DNA from: Neurospora tetrasperma FGSC 2508
Taxonomy: Eukaryota; Ascomycota; Sordariomycetes; Sordariales; Sordariaceae
NCBI RefSeq assembly: GCF_000213175.1
Contig: NW_009799104.1
Coordinates: forward strand, 2,173,724 to 2,237,723
Length of the DNA: 64,000 nucleotides
Direction: 5' to 3'
Shown here: piece by piece, positions 1 to 11,198 of the stretch
How the letters are laid out: each line of letters starts with the position of its first letter
How positions within the stretch are numbered: the stretch's first letter is position 1
Program-made: the position numbers and the translations under genes
Notes under the pieces: model-generated
Databases searched by the model: none
The model's input: only the letters and a program-made list of their open reading frames with translations
What the model was told of the DNA's origin: nothing

Positions 1-1147
1 GGGCTGATGTTGGACTACCGTGCTCTCTATTTTGGCTGGGGTTTCTTTCTGGGCGGCAGCCGCAGCCTTGAGATTGCTCACTGAAGCCTTGGGTGTGACG
101 GTCTTGGTACCCGAGTCGCTGCGCGTCCGTGTTGGGTACATCCATGGTCGTATCTTCATGTATCCTTCTTCAAGCTGGGCGGCAAGATTCTCCTCGCATG
201 GGCGAACAGTCGAGCCTTCTTGGTAGAACCAAGTTCCTCGACGCACCTCATATACCGGACCCTCCCAGTAAACAGGGGCTAACTCGCGATCGTCGAGGTC
301 GACGTCGAATAGAAAATCTTCGTTGACGGGGACTCGAATGTGATTCTTGGCCTCCTCCTCAGTTGAATCCAGGTTTGTGTTGTTTGCTTCGTCACCCGAG
401 ACGACGCGAGGCCGCTTGGAGCCTAAACGGACACTGGTCGAGCGTTTCGGATTCGCCCTCTGTTGCTCTATCTCTTCGAGTCTTGCTTGGTAGGCAACTT
501 CGAGTGCTCGGGAGTCTCCGGGAGAGAAGGGCGCATATTTCTTTGGTTGCGTCTGGGTCTTTTTGTCATCGTCGGTCTTGGACTGGAGGAACTTGGGCTT
601 GCGCTTCGGGACCTAGAGGAAAAGAAGTTTGGGTCAGGGCGTTTTCAACCCTATACAAGTGATCAGACAGACAACGTACATCTACGGCATGGAACCATTG
701 AACATTTAGTGGAGGGCAATCAGGGGGATACCGCTTGAAGCTGTGGCCGTAAAAGGGGTTGGTACTATGGTCCCCGGGGTTTGGGTTCACAGGGACCACT
801 GGTTTGGGCGGAGGTGGCTCCTTGGGCGTTGGAGTGGTGCTGCGGTTGGCCGCCCAAGGATTGATGGAATCGACGGCGGATGCGAGATACGACTTTTCAG
901 GCTTCTTGTCGGCGGCCGCGCCGGGGCCAGTTCCGCTAGCTGGCGCCATCGGATTTTTGCTGTGACCAGAAGGCCACCAGGCAGAGAAAGAAGGCGAGGA
1001 AGAGAACGAGGCTCTGGGGCCTCGGCTAGACGCAAAGGTCAAGGTAGTTGGTCTGAAGACTGCTGGCAGAGGGTAGAGAGCCTGACGGGTACGAGGACCC
1101 AGGCCAGTCCCGCGCAGACGCAACCTTATCGCGGAAACAAGCGCCAA
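1..1147 (-). CDS. DDHD-domain phospholipase (Ddl1/YOR022C-like), N-terminal part, runs off the window
   Basis: Only the N-terminal part is present; the gene continues to the left of base 1. Two exons are visible: up to 680 and from 612 downward, split by a 67-nt intron (613-679, donor GTACGT, acceptor CTAG, phase 0). The second exon reads KKYAPFSPGDSRALE and later PVYWEGPVYEVRRGTWF, followed by a RPCEENLAAQLEEGY stretch. From knowledge of the family this WWE-like block precedes the lipase and DDHD domains in fungal DDHD phospholipases, which cleave phospholipids and in yeast act at mitochondria. The catalytic part lies outside the window. The first in-frame ATG is at 949, but the frame stays open for about 79 codons upstream. 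That extension is rich in Arg and Ser with no acidic residue, so it looks like a mitochondrial presequence without an AUG. Family call is fairly firm; the start is uncertain. Confidence 0.78.
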
Positions 1148-2749
1148 CGTTGCTGACTTTTGAAGTTGACAGGCTGACTTTTCTTCTCACCAGTCCGGTC
1201 GCCCTGGAAGTATTCGTTGGGTATCTGTATGCACCCCAAGGGAGAGGATACGAGACAGTTGGTCTTGGCCCAATGTTGGTTGGTGGAAAAGGGTTATCTG
1301 GCGATGGAACCCCAATTCTGACTCCCGCCGTCTTGAATGGTTTTGTCGGTTGGCTCGTTCAATGTCCAAAATTCGGTTTCGATCGATGTTTGGTTTCTAG
1401 GTAGTTGTCGTTGTTGTTGTTGTTGTATGATGGAGTCTCATGGGTGCAATGTGTTGTAACAACTGAAGGAGTGAAGCTTCCTCGGGAAAGATGCGCGCAC
1501 ATGCAAGCGAAAGACGGGACGGGAGGGCGGTTAGATGAACAACGCAAAGTGTAGTAGATTACCTAGGTAAGGTAGATATATACTTGTAGATGTTAAGTTG
1601 TGTATGACACTTGAAGTGTATGGTATGTATGGTAAAGAAGAGGAAACACCGGAAAGTAACAGCTGGTCTTGGCTGCTGCTGGCTTGTGACTTTTCTCATC
1701 TTCCACGGAATGACAGGAAGGGCCAATGGAGCTCCCTTCGGTCTTGGACAACACGGCAATGACGATTCCAGCAGATCAGAATCAAGCGGTGATTGGCAGC
1801 AGCTGGTCCTTGTCCCACTCTCACCCATCAGTTCCGGGTACTTTTAGAACAGTTCAAGGTACTTGAGCGGCTCTGTCTTGGAGGCTCGGCTCAGAGGGAG
1901 TTCAGGTACCCCTCTCCTAAAGCATGTACCCCTACAAGATAACGGATGGTGGGGTATCAGCGGCCTGGAAGGGGCCGGTCGATCAGATGGAGGCACCGCG
2001 TGGTGGGGCACAGGTTTCGAAGACTGTCTCCAACTCGCGACCATTGGACCAGTTCCAGGACGCGGAGTCATGCGGGCGGCGACGGCGGAGGGTTTCTTCT
2101 TGACTGCCGTGCCGCCCGGGCCCCGCCCCCCCTCCAGTGTGGTGCCCGTTTTCACCATGGGTGCACCACTGTAATGGAGACGCAGCGCGCGCAGCGACAA
2201 AATAATTTTCAAAAGACGGGTCGCGAATTTGTCCCAATTCACTTTTTCCAACACCATCGGCTATCTGCCACCTCATTCCATTCCATTCTCACTTTCGACT
2301 TCCATTGTCTGGGATATCCAGCACACGGCGACATTTGCTACGGCATAGTGTATTCTATAACCTCGTCGGAAATCCCACTACGACAAGCGTCAACTGCAAA
2401 ATTTCACCGATATAAGCCTCGGCCGATAGCGATCTCTACCCCGAATCTACCGCCAGGGCACCTCTCGTCGCCCACCACAGTCTCAATCGACAGCCTCTGG
2501 CTTCCGTTTCGCTCTAGGTTCTTCACAGCGACCATTGCGACGGGTCTGACAAGCACTCGATAACCTCGACTCGACATCACCTCCATCAAACAATACAGAG
2601 AGTCCGCCATGAGCCGGTAGCGACATTGTATGATCACCAGAATAGGGCACCCGGACTGCTCTCTTCCAGTAGCCACCTACTCTACCTGCTACGCATGCCC
2701 TGTTGATGGCATTGCTAGTCTCGACAACTGAAATACGATTCATATCACA
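1148..2749. promoter_or_regulatory. Divergent intergenic region between the DDHD lipase and RPC1
   Basis: No convincing gene. This is the shared upstream region of two divergently transcribed genes. A short GTT-repeat tract lies near 1404-1422. The RPC1 leader side carries upstream ATGs at 2609 (ATG AGC CGG TAG), 2695 (four codons with stop) and 2706 (out of frame, overlapping the main start). These either damp translation of RPC1 or lie in an unseen 5' UTR intron. Confidence 0.5.
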
Positions 2750-5700
2750 ATGGGTGCCGAGCAGAGAGCTCCTATCAAGGAGCAGCTGGCCGACCAGCTC
2801 CCTAAGCGCTTCAGAGCCCTGCAGTTCGGAGTCCAGTCACACCAGGATATAGTAAATCAGGGTGTCCTCGAAGTCTCCGACAACCTCCTGTACGATGTCG
2901 AAAACGGCCGCCGCACTTTCCCCCACGGCCCCCTCGATCCCCGTCTCGGTACTTCGAGCAAGACGGGCACCTGCGAGACCTGCAATCTCCCTCTCCAGTC
3001 CTGCGCCGGTCACTTCGGTCACGTCCGCCTCCCACTTCCCGTCTTCCACATCGGCTATCTCAAGTACATTCAGGCCACACTCCAAAACATTTGCAAGACC
3101 TGCTCAAAGGTCCTGCTCGAGGAGGAACCCAAGGCCAAGTTCCTCAAGGCTCTCCGTGCCCCTGGTATCGATAACCTCAAGCGATCAGCCATCCTCAAAA
3201 AGATCAACGATGAATGCCGCAAGCAGAAGACGTGCCCCTACTGCGGCGACACCCAGGGTGTTATTCGCAAGTTGAGCGTCATGAAGCTTACTCACGACAA
3301 GTTCTCGCACTTCAACAAGTCGACTGCCCAGAAAAAAGTTCCGCCCGTTGCCAAGGCCGCCTTCGATTCCTCCTTCATCCAGGCAAAAACATTCACTCCG
3401 GACCTCGAGAAACACTCCAAGAAAGCTATGGACGACATGGATCCTCTCAAGGTCCTGAAATTGTTCAAGAAAATTACCGCCGAGGACTGCGAGTTGCTCG
3501 GATTGAACCCTTCCGAGGGCAGACCAGAGATGTTCTTGTGGCAATATCTTCCCGCTCCCCCAATCTGTATTCGTCCGTCGGTCCAGCAAGAAGCCGCCAG
3601 TAACGAGGATGACATTACTAGTAAGCTCTCCGAAATCATTCTCTACGCCGGCCATTTGCGCGAATCCCTCCTCAAAGGCGCTGCCCTCAACACCATCATG
3701 GAACAGTGGGAGTTCATCCAGCTCCAGGTTGGCATGTACGTCAACAGTGATGTTCCCGGTCTCTACCAGCCAGGCTTTGGCAAGCCCATCCGCGGCTTCT
3801 GCCAGCGTCTGAAGGGTAAGCAGGGTCGTTTCCGTGGTAATCTGTCGGGTAAGCGTGTCGACTTCTCCGGCCGCACAGTCATTTCGCCCGATCCCAACTT
3901 GGGAATCGACCAGGTTGCCGTTCCCGAGCGCGTGGCCAAGAACCTGACCTATCCCGAGCGGGTGAACCGCAACAACATCGAAAAGTTGCGAAAATGTGTC
4001 ATGAATGGACCCAAGGTATGGCCTGGTGCTCAGGGCGTCATCAAAAGGGACGGCGGCATGAAGTTCAACTTAAACTTTGGTGATGAGTCCATCCGGGAGG
4101 AACGCGCGCGGGAACTCAAGTTTGGTGACGTTGTTGAAAGACATTTGGAAGACGGCGACATTGTACTCTTCAACCGTCAGCCCTCGCTACACAAGTTGTC
4201 CATCATGAGCCATCGTGCAAAGGTTAGACCCTGGAGGACGTTCCGTCTCAACGAATGCGTGTGCACTCCCTATAACGCCGATTTCGATGGAGACGAAATG
4301 AACCTTCATCTCCCGCAAACAGAAGAGGCTCGTGCCGAAGCCATCAACCTCATGGGTGTCCAAAACAACTTGATTACCCCCAAGAACGGTGAACCTATTA
4401 TCGCCGCCACGCAGGATTTCATTACTGCGGCATACCTCCTGAGTAGCAAAGATTTGTTCCTCGACCGCAAGACCTTTACCTACATCTGTACGCAGATGCT
4501 GCTGGGTGAAACCCATCTCGACCTTCCCCCGCCTACCATCATCAAACCCGTCGAGTTGTGGACGGGCAAGCAGATTTTCAACGTTTTGATGCGTCCCAAC
4601 AAGCAATCACCAGTCCTCGTCAACCTCGAGGCCAAGAACAAGGTCTACAAGGCGAAGCCAGGCGAGCTTCCGGATATGGACATTGACGATTGCTACTTGG
4701 TCGTCCGCAACTCCGAGGTCATGTGCGGAAGAATGGACAAGTCGACCGTTGGTGGTGGCAAGAAGAACTCGGTCTTTTATGTTATCCTTCGTGATTGGGG
4801 TCCGGAGCACGCTGCTCAGGCCATGAACCGTCTGGCCAAGTTGTGTGCTCGCACACTAACCCTCCGCGGGTTTTCGATTGGTGTTGGCGACGTCTATCCG
4901 TCCAAGGATTTGACAGAGCACAAGGCTAAGCTGGTTCAGGATGCGTATGCACTCTGCGACGACCTCATCGCACAGTTCAAGTCTGGAAGGCTTGAAAAGG
5001 CTCCCGGTTGTAACATGGAGGAGACGCTTGAGAACAAGATCTCTGGTATTCTCAGTAAAGTCCGTTCGCAGGCCGGTGACTACTGTGTTGGCCATTTGAG
5101 TCGCAACAATTCTCCCTTGATCATGGCCAAATCCGGTTCCAAGGGTTCCGACATCAACGTCGCTCAGATGGTTGCCCTTGTCGGACAGCAGATTATTGGT
5201 GGCAAGCGTGTTGCGGATGGATTCCAGGATCGTACCCTCTTCCACTTCCACAAGAACGCTCGTCAGCCCCCCAGCAAGGGTTTCGTGCGCAACAGTTTCT
5301 ACACTGGTCTGGTGCCCACTGAGTTCCTTTTCCACGCCATCTCTGGCAGAGAAGGTTTGGTCGATACCGCCGTCAAGACAGCCGAGACAGGTTACATGTC
5401 TCGTCGTCTCATGAAGTCATTAGAAGATCTCTCAACTCAGTACGACGATACCGTGCGGACATCAGAAGGGAATATTGTGCAGTTCCAGTACGGTGCCGAC
5501 AGACTGGATCCAGCAGACATGGAGGGTAACGCCAAGCCTGTTGATTTCGAGAGATCATGGAATCATGCCGAAAGCTTGACAATGAACCACAATGACAGGT
5601 CGCTGCTTCCGGCAGAAATCTCGGCCATGTGCAAGGAAATTCTGGACGAAAGGCGGAAATGGTACGTGCGCAAGCACCTTGTCACGGGCGAGTTGCTGCA

Positions 5701-7351
5701 CTACGAGGACAAGACGATTGCGGAAAGTGACGATCACGATGTGTTCATCGCCATCGATGAGCATGAAGGTGCCAGAGTCTATCTCAACACCATTCAGGCT
5801 GAGATGGACAAGCGTGCGCTTAAGCTGGCAAAAGCACGCAAACTCGCCGGCTTGGATCCTTGTCTGCCCCAGGACAACGCGGACCTGCTGAAGGAATTTG
5901 CTGCATGGGAGAAGAAGCAAAACGGTGGCGATATCAAGATGTTGGATCCGGAAGAAGAAGAAATTCAGCAAGCCCACGTTGATCGTGTCGCCAAGGTTTC
6001 GGAGGCTACCCTGAGAAAGTTCATGAACCTCTGTCTTTCCAAGTTCGATAAGGCAAAGGTGGAGCCTGGCCACGCCGTCGGCGCCGTTGGTGCGCAATCT
6101 ATCGGTGAACCCGGTACGCAGATGACACTCAAGACTTTCCATTTCGCCGGTGTCGCCGGTATGAGTATCACTCAGGGTGTTCCCCGTATCAAGGAAATCA
6201 TTGGCGCCTCGAAACTCATCAGCACGCCAGTCATCAGCTGCGAGCTCGAGAACAACCGAGACATCAAGGCCGCGCGCATCGTCAAGGGCAAGATTGAAAA
6301 GACTTATATCTCGGATGTCATCACTTATGTTGAGGATGTCTGGCTTCCGGATGTTGCCAAGATTGTCCTCAAGATTGATATGCAGGCTCTTTCGGACATG
6401 CAGCTCGGTATCGGTCTTCGCGAGATCATGGTGGCCATCGTCAAGGCTAAGAAGCTCAAGCTCAAGGTGGAGATGGACGACCTCAAGATCGGTCCCGATA
6501 ATACTATTGAGGTTATCGTGAGCAACGACTGGAAGGATCTGACCGCACAAAAGAAGGCGGCGCGAGTTCGCGCCGCAGCGATTGAGAAGGGCCAATTGCT
6601 TCTCACCACCTCGGATGAGACCGCCGCCGACTTCCAACTGCGCGTCAACTTCCTCAAGCGCATGCTTCCTGCTGTGCCCATCTCCGGCTACCCCGAGGCT
6701 TTCCGTGCCATCATCCAATCCAGCGAGTCCAATGAGCACAAGGTCCTTGTTGAAGGTTACGGCCTGCGCGCCTGCATGACCACGGAGGGCGTCATTGGCA
6801 CCAAGTGTATCTCCAACTCCATCATGGAGTGCCGCGACGTTTTGGGCATCGAAGCCGCCCGCACCACCATCGCCAAGGAAATCGGCAGCGTCATGGGCGA
6901 CATGGGCATCGATCCCCGTCACATGGATTTGCTGGCCGACGTCATGACCTACAAGGGCGAGATTCTCGGTATCACGCGCCATGGTCTCGCCAAGATGCGC
7001 GACAGCGTTCTGCAGCTTGCCTCATTCGAGCGCACGCCCGATCACTTGTTCGATGCGGCCGCGGGCATGAAGACGGATCGCATTCTCGGTGTGTCGGAGT
7101 GTATCATTATGGGCCAGACCATGAAGATCGGTACGGGAGCGTTCCAGGTCGTCAGACGGTTGGGCATTAGGGATCATCAGGTTAGACCCAAAAAGTCCAT
7201 GTTCGAGGAGGTGTGGAAGAAGGATGAGGCAGAAAAGAGGAGGGCAAAGATGGAGATGAGGAAGACCACTGCGGCTGCGGCTGCGTCTACCGGGCGTGGG
7301 GGAAAGATTGATGGAATGATGCCGGCAGCGCCCATGGTGGCTGTTGCCTAA
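2750..7351 (+). CDS. RPC1: DNA-directed RNA polymerase III largest subunit (RPC160/Rpo31)
   Basis: One uninterrupted 1533-codon frame. It is the beta'-like catalytic subunit of the nuclear enzyme that makes tRNA, 5S rRNA and other small RNAs. Seen in the sequence: the N-terminal zinc-binding C75-x2-C78 with a following AGHFGH, a second Cys cluster near CKTC, the RFRGNLSGKRVDFSGRTVIS switch region, and the metal-binding NADFDGD motif at residues 509-515 that holds catalytic Mg2+. Also seen are the bridge-helix region (GLVPTEFLFHAISGREGLVDTAV) and the C-terminal EPGTQMTLKTFHFAGVA trigger-loop segment. The Pol III assignment rather than Pol I or II rests on the N-terminal FRALQFGVQSHQDIVNQGVLEV segment and the absence of a heptad CTD. 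The C-terminus has a short Ala-rich tail. Start ATG at 2750 lies in a good ATCACAATGG context. Confidence 0.97.
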   Translation: MGAEQRAPIKEQLADQLPKRFRALQFGVQSHQDIVNQGVLEVSDNLLYDVENGRRTFPHGPLDPRLGTSSKTGTCETCNLPLQSCAGHFGHVRLPLPVFHIGYLKYIQATLQNICKTCSKVLLEEEPKAKFLKALRAPGIDNLKRSAILKKINDECRKQKTCPYCGDTQGVIRKLSVMKLTHDKFSHFNKSTAQKKVPPVAKAAFDSSFIQAKTFTPDLEKHSKKAMDDMDPLKVLKLFKKITAEDCELLGLNPSEGRPEMFLWQYLPAPPICIRPSVQQEAASNEDDITSKLSEIILYAGHLRESLLKGAALNTIMEQWEFIQLQVGMYVNSDVPGLYQPGFGKPIRGFCQRLKGKQGRFRGNLSGKRVDFSGRTVISPDPNLGIDQVAVPERVAKNLTYPERVNRNNIEKLRKCVMNGPKVWPGAQGVIKRDGGMKFNLNFGDESIREERARELKFGDVVERHLEDGDIVLFNRQPSLHKLSIMSHRAKVRPWRTFRLNECVCTPYNADFDGDEMNLHLPQTEEARAEAINLMGVQNNLITPKNGEPIIAATQDFITAAYLLSSKDLFLDRKTFTYICTQMLLGETHLDLPPPTIIKPVELWTGKQIFNVLMRPNKQSPVLVNLEAKNKVYKAKPGELPDMDIDDCYLVVRNSEVMCGRMDKSTVGGGKKNSVFYVILRDWGPEHAAQAMNRLAKLCARTLTLRGFSIGVGDVYPSKDLTEHKAKLVQDAYALCDDLIAQFKSGRLEKAPGCNMEETLENKISGILSKVRSQAGDYCVGHLSRNNSPLIMAKSGSKGSDINVAQMVALVGQQIIGGKRVADGFQDRTLFHFHKNARQPPSKGFVRNSFYTGLVPTEFLFHAISGREGLVDTAVKTAETGYMSRRLMKSLEDLSTQYDDTVRTSEGNIVQFQYGADRLDPADMEGNAKPVDFERSWNHAESLTMNHNDRSLLPAEISAMCKEILDERRKWYVRKHLVTGELLHYEDKTIAESDDHDVFIAIDEHEGARVYLNTIQAEMDKRALKLAKARKLAGLDPCLPQDNADLLKEFAAWEKKQNGGDIKMLDPEEEEIQQAHVDRVAKVSEATLRKFMNLCLSKFDKAKVEPGHAVGAVGAQSIGEPGTQMTLKTFHFAGVAGMSITQGVPRIKEIIGASKLISTPVISCELENNRDIKAARIVKGKIEKTYISDVITYVEDVWLPDVAKIVLKIDMQALSDMQLGIGLREIMVAIVKAKKLKLKVEMDDLKIGPDNTIEVIVSNDWKDLTAQKKAARVRAAAIEKGQLLLTTSDETAADFQLRVNFLKRMLPAVPISGYPEAFRAIIQSSESNEHKVLVEGYGLRACMTTEGVIGTKCISNSIMECRDVLGIEAARTTIAKEIGSVMGDMGIDPRHMDLLADVMTYKGEILGITRHGLAKMRDSVLQLASFERTPDHLFDAAAGMKTDRILGVSECIIMGQTMKIGTGAFQVVRRLGIRDHQVRPKKSMFEEVWKKDEAEKRRAKMEMRKTTAAAAASTGRGGKIDGMMPAAPMVAVA

Positions 7352-7948
7352 GCAGTAAGTGTCATTTTTGGATTTTCTTCTTTGCATGGTAATGGTGTCG
7401 AACGGAAAGTTTTTACACAAAAAATATCTCAGGGGATATCAATGTACGATGTGGGGATCTTGGGAGCCGTCAGGAAAAAAAAAAAACTGGCTTCATCAAA
7501 CTGTCTTGATATCTCTTGATGGGGATGACAGAATGCGAGATCATGCGTCGAGAAGGATGGGATAAGAGTTGATACCCTGGGGTTTTGAGCGCGCGCGCGT
7601 GTGTGTGTATGTTTAATCATAGAGAGTCAAAGCTGCGCGTGGAAAGGGAGGGTGGTGTTTTGGAGAAAATGGTCTTTGGCGGTTATATATGTTTATTAGC
7701 TCCTTCATGTAAGACGAAGAATGCCCTTTTGTTGAATACGGCGAACAACCCAAATGTGTTGAAGTGAGGTGAGCTTGTTGGTCACATGATCAGGCGTTCT
7801 GATCTTGCAAGTGAGCAAACGCTCATCGTGCGTGCCAAAGAAATGTTACGTCATTATTCCATTTCACATTTCTCTTTCCTCGCTTTAATCCTACCGCAAG
7901 CTCTGCACTCGGGCAATCACCATCTCATCAACAATCCGGCTTCTCACA
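7352..7948. other. Intergenic, RPC1 3' end to HMCES promoter
   Basis: No gene seen. It holds a 12-A tract near 7474 and a GC/GT dinucleotide run near 7590-7610. Both are low-complexity and have no clear function. Confidence 0.4.
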
Positions 7949-8297
7949 ATGTGCGGTAGGTACGCCATCAACCTGCGGCCCTCAGAGGTGCGCCGCATGT
8001 TACAAGCGGATAACATGCCAGTCGATGATGCGCCGGACGATGAAGGCGACGATTCGCCACGACAGAGCTACAATTTTGCGCCGGGATATCGTGGGGTTGT
8101 TTACAGGGCCCGGATAGGTGGCGGTGGTAGTACTCGTGGAGCTGGAGGGCGGAGGAGAGCAGCACATAATGATAGCGCTCAGGAAGGAACCGAACCGCTA
8201 GCCGAAGGCGAGGAGGAGGAAGAGCACCATCAGAGCCAGTCCCCGGAAGAAGAAGAAGAAGAACAGGAGCAAGAACAGGGAAAACAACAAACTCAGC

Positions 8298-8343
<46 letters not shown>

Positions 8344-9421
8344 TGACAACGAGAACCAAGATCAAACCAAGCACCAATTCATCCTCCAACCAATGAAATG
8401 GGGTCTCATTCCCTCCTGGACCTTCAAATCCAAGTCCAAGCAGCAGAAACCAGGATCAACAAACTACACAACAACCCTCAAGACCATCAACTGCCGCGAC
8501 GGATCCCTTTCATCTTCAAGCGGCATGTGGTCCCGCATCAAACACCGCCATCGCTGCGTCATCCCCGCCCAAGGATTCTTTGAGTGGCTCAAGACCGGTC
8601 CTTCGGGAAAAGAAAAGATCCCGCACTTTGTAAAGAGAAAAGACGGCAAGTTGATGTTATTCGCTGGACTCTGGGATTGTGCCCATTACACCGATGAAGA
8701 CGGCACTGACAAGGCAATATGGTCGTATACAATCATCACGACATCGAGTAACGACCAACTCAAATTTCTGCACGACAGGATGCCGGTTATCTTGGATGCT
8801 GGGTCGGAGGAATTGAAAAGGTGGTTGGATCCGGCGAAAGATGTGTGGAATAGGGAGTTGCAGGATGTGCTCAAGCCGTTTGGAGGGGAATTGGAGTGTT
8901 ATCCAGTTGATAAGAGGGTTGGGAAGGTGGGGAATGATGGGGATGATTTGATAGTGCCGGTGAGCGAACAGAGGGAGGAGAGGAAGATTGAGACTTGGTT
9001 TGGTGGGGGTGGGAAGGGGGGCAAGCGAGAGGAGAAAGAGGAGGAGAAGGAGGGGGAGGTTGAAGTCAAGACCGAGACAGGAAAAATCAAGGTTGAATCC
9101 GTCGACGAGTTGGCACAAGAAACGGACCAGAAAGGGAAGGAAGCTCGTTCGCCGCCGCGAAAAGGTATCAAGAGGGAGCCAGCTTCGGAGCTGGGTGGTG
9201 ATGAGCAACCGCCTGTTAAAAAGTCGATGGGGGCTGGAGACAAGTCTTCACCACTCAAGGGGAGTAAGCAGAAGCCGCCACCACCGGCGGCGTCGAAAGC
9301 AAAAGGAATAAAACCAATCAGTGCAACGAAGAACAAAGGGAAGGGGAGTCCAATCAGGCACAGGAATGCGCCACCGCCGGGGACGCAGAAGATCACAAAG
9401 TTTTTTGGGAACAGTGCTTGA
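7949..9421 (+). CDS. SRAP-domain abasic-site DNA-protein crosslink protein (HMCES/YMR114C family)
   Basis: A 490-residue single-exon protein. SRAP proteins covalently trap abasic sites in single-stranded DNA through the N-terminal Cys. Seen: Met-Cys2-Gly-Arg-Tyr at the start, so removal of Met would expose Cys2 as the nucleophile; NFAPGY near residue 60; MKWGLIPSW; the active-site Glu212 in GFFEW; and His275 in HDRMPVIL. These match the catalytic residues known for HMCES and E. coli YedK. Unusually, residues about 89-131 form an acidic run followed by 16 Gln codons inserted within the SRAP fold. The tail after about residue 340 is charged and disordered and ends in TQKITKFF (479-486), close to a PCNA-interacting PIP box. 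Start context is TCACAATG. Family call firm; PCNA binding is inferred. Confidence 0.93.
8297..8341 (+). repeat. CAA trinucleotide repeat encoding polyglutamine
   Basis: Fifteen perfect CAA codons follow a CAG inside the SRAP gene (Gln116-131). Pure codon use suggests a length-variable microsatellite. Confidence 0.9.
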
Positions 9422-10517
9422 TGAGAAGAGGTGGAGGGATCAGATCCAATATAGTATTCAGCTAAAGCACTCATCGATTCCAGAGGATGTACGTCCGAAC
9501 ATGGCGGTCGCTGTGAGGCCGTGGTAGAACAAAGCACTTCGTCTCGTCGCCGTCGGTCACAGCAACCCACCTTTTCTATGCCGTGTCCAGTCAGTTGATG
9601 ACCCGGCCAAGGGGCCGGCCAACTGGTCGCTCGAATGAGTTTGTTGCTCTTCCGCACAAAGCGACAATATGTTCCTCAAACTTGTAACATTTTATACTTT
9701 GACCGGCGACGACAAAGATAATGAGTGGTTAACTTCCTTTCCTGAGCCCCAGAAAATATCCAGTGGCTAAATTCAACATTACTATCTGTGTGTTTACGAA
9801 AGGTCCGACTATCCAAAAAATAGGAAGATTTCTCAGGTTACAAAGTCGAAAGGTCTTGACATAAGTAAAACGTATCCAATCATTTGTCGCCTAACGAGCA
9901 CTATCAGCATCTCAGAGTCATTCAGTGGTTACCGCCAGGTTGGGTACGTCTGCTTTGTAAACGGTCTTGTGTCACCGAGCAACAACCCAGCCAGCCGGTC
10001 GGTCGGTTGGTGGCTAGTGTCAGGTGTCACTGTCAGTGAACAACTGCTTCGGTGCGGTGTTGCCTGCCTGTCGTCTACCTGCATCTCTTGCCCCTCTTAC
10101 CCCGAAGCATGACCACGACGGTTACTGCCCGTGGTGTTGTTGTCGACTGTTGTGCAGGGGGGGAGGGACGACCGGCCATGCGTTTGCCCACTGCAGAATT
10201 TGAGGCTATGGGTAGAGAAAAGGTTAGCAACCGGGTGTGGATTTTGCCTGGCAAAGAAGGGACTACATCATCACAAGTTTATAGTCTGCTCGGATCTATC
10301 ACAGAGCTCAAACAACTTCGTTCTGTTTACCATCTTTACGTGCCTCCATTTTGGTAGATACAGTTTTCTCCATCCACAGGTCTTGTTTTGGCATATCGCG
10401 TGTACCAGACACCGCATTTCTAGAGATTTTTCTCTCTGTCTCTGGCTTGACAACCAGAGGTTGTCTGAATTTCCATACAACCAGCAGCTCACACTATCTA
10501 CCGACACCGACTCTAAA
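9422..10517. other. Intergenic, about 1.1 kb
   Basis: No convincing coding or RNA gene. A frame is open upstream of the next gene's ATG at 10518, but its amino-acid sequence shows no protein-like features. Confidence 0.4.
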
Positions 10518-10532
10518 ATGGCAGACGAGAAG

Positions 10533-10611
<79 letters not shown>

Positions 10612-11198
10612 GCCATGACAAGCTCAACTTCGATGAGTCCCACCAATCTGCGATGACAACAACCTCCACGGCCAACGGTACCACGGCCAATGAAACTACC
10701 ACCAACACTACGAACGGCTCCAACACTTCATCTAACCCAGCCTCAACCTTGCACGCAGCCGCAAGAAAAATCCCCGCAACAGAGATTCCCTCATCCATCT
10801 TCCAGTCCCTCACCAAGCCCACTCCAACAACCACGCACCAACAACCCAGCCTACCACGCACACTCTCAGCCACAAGCTCGGATATTCGCCGCCGCATATC
10901 CCAATTTGGCAACGACCTCAGGGTCTTGGGACAGGTTTTCGGCGAAGATGTTAACCGGTACGGTTCTCTTCAGACTGCAGAGAGGTTTAGGCAGGTGTAC
11001 GCAACGTTTGTCGAGGTTTCGCAGGGAGTGTTGAGCGAGTTGGATGAGTTCGATAGGTTGGATGGAATGGTTGAGGGTGAAGGGTGGGGGGAGATTGGGG
11101 ATGTGAGGGAAAGAGGTGATCAAAATGGCGATGAGGAGGAGAAGAATAATGGTATGGGTGAGAGGGAGCCCAACGGAGAGATGAGGAATGGGACTTGA
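10518..11198 (+). CDS. Uncharacterised protein with a 26-residue polyasparagine tract
   Basis: I do not recognise a family. From the ATG at 10518 (CTAAAATGG context) the protein has 226 residues. It starts MADEK followed by 26 Asn, then a Ser/Thr/Asn-rich disordered part. A likely helical segment around residues 115-185 (SSDIRRRISQFGNDLRVLG, then a stretch ending LSELDEFDRLDG) is the only part that looks folded. The tail is acidic and Gly-rich. The frame also extends upstream to 10131, but that part lacks features and I exclude it. Function unknown. The amphipathic helix makes it probably real. Confidence 0.55.
10533..10610 (+). repeat. AAC trinucleotide microsatellite (26 units)
   Basis: Twenty-six perfect AAC codons encode Asn6-Asn31 of the preceding gene. 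Lack of synonymous AAT codons suggests recent slippage growth. Confidence 0.95.

Noticed and set aside
5555-6982. 475-codon open frame antisense to RPC1
   Set aside because: Shadow of a real gene with conserved catalytic motifs on the other strand.
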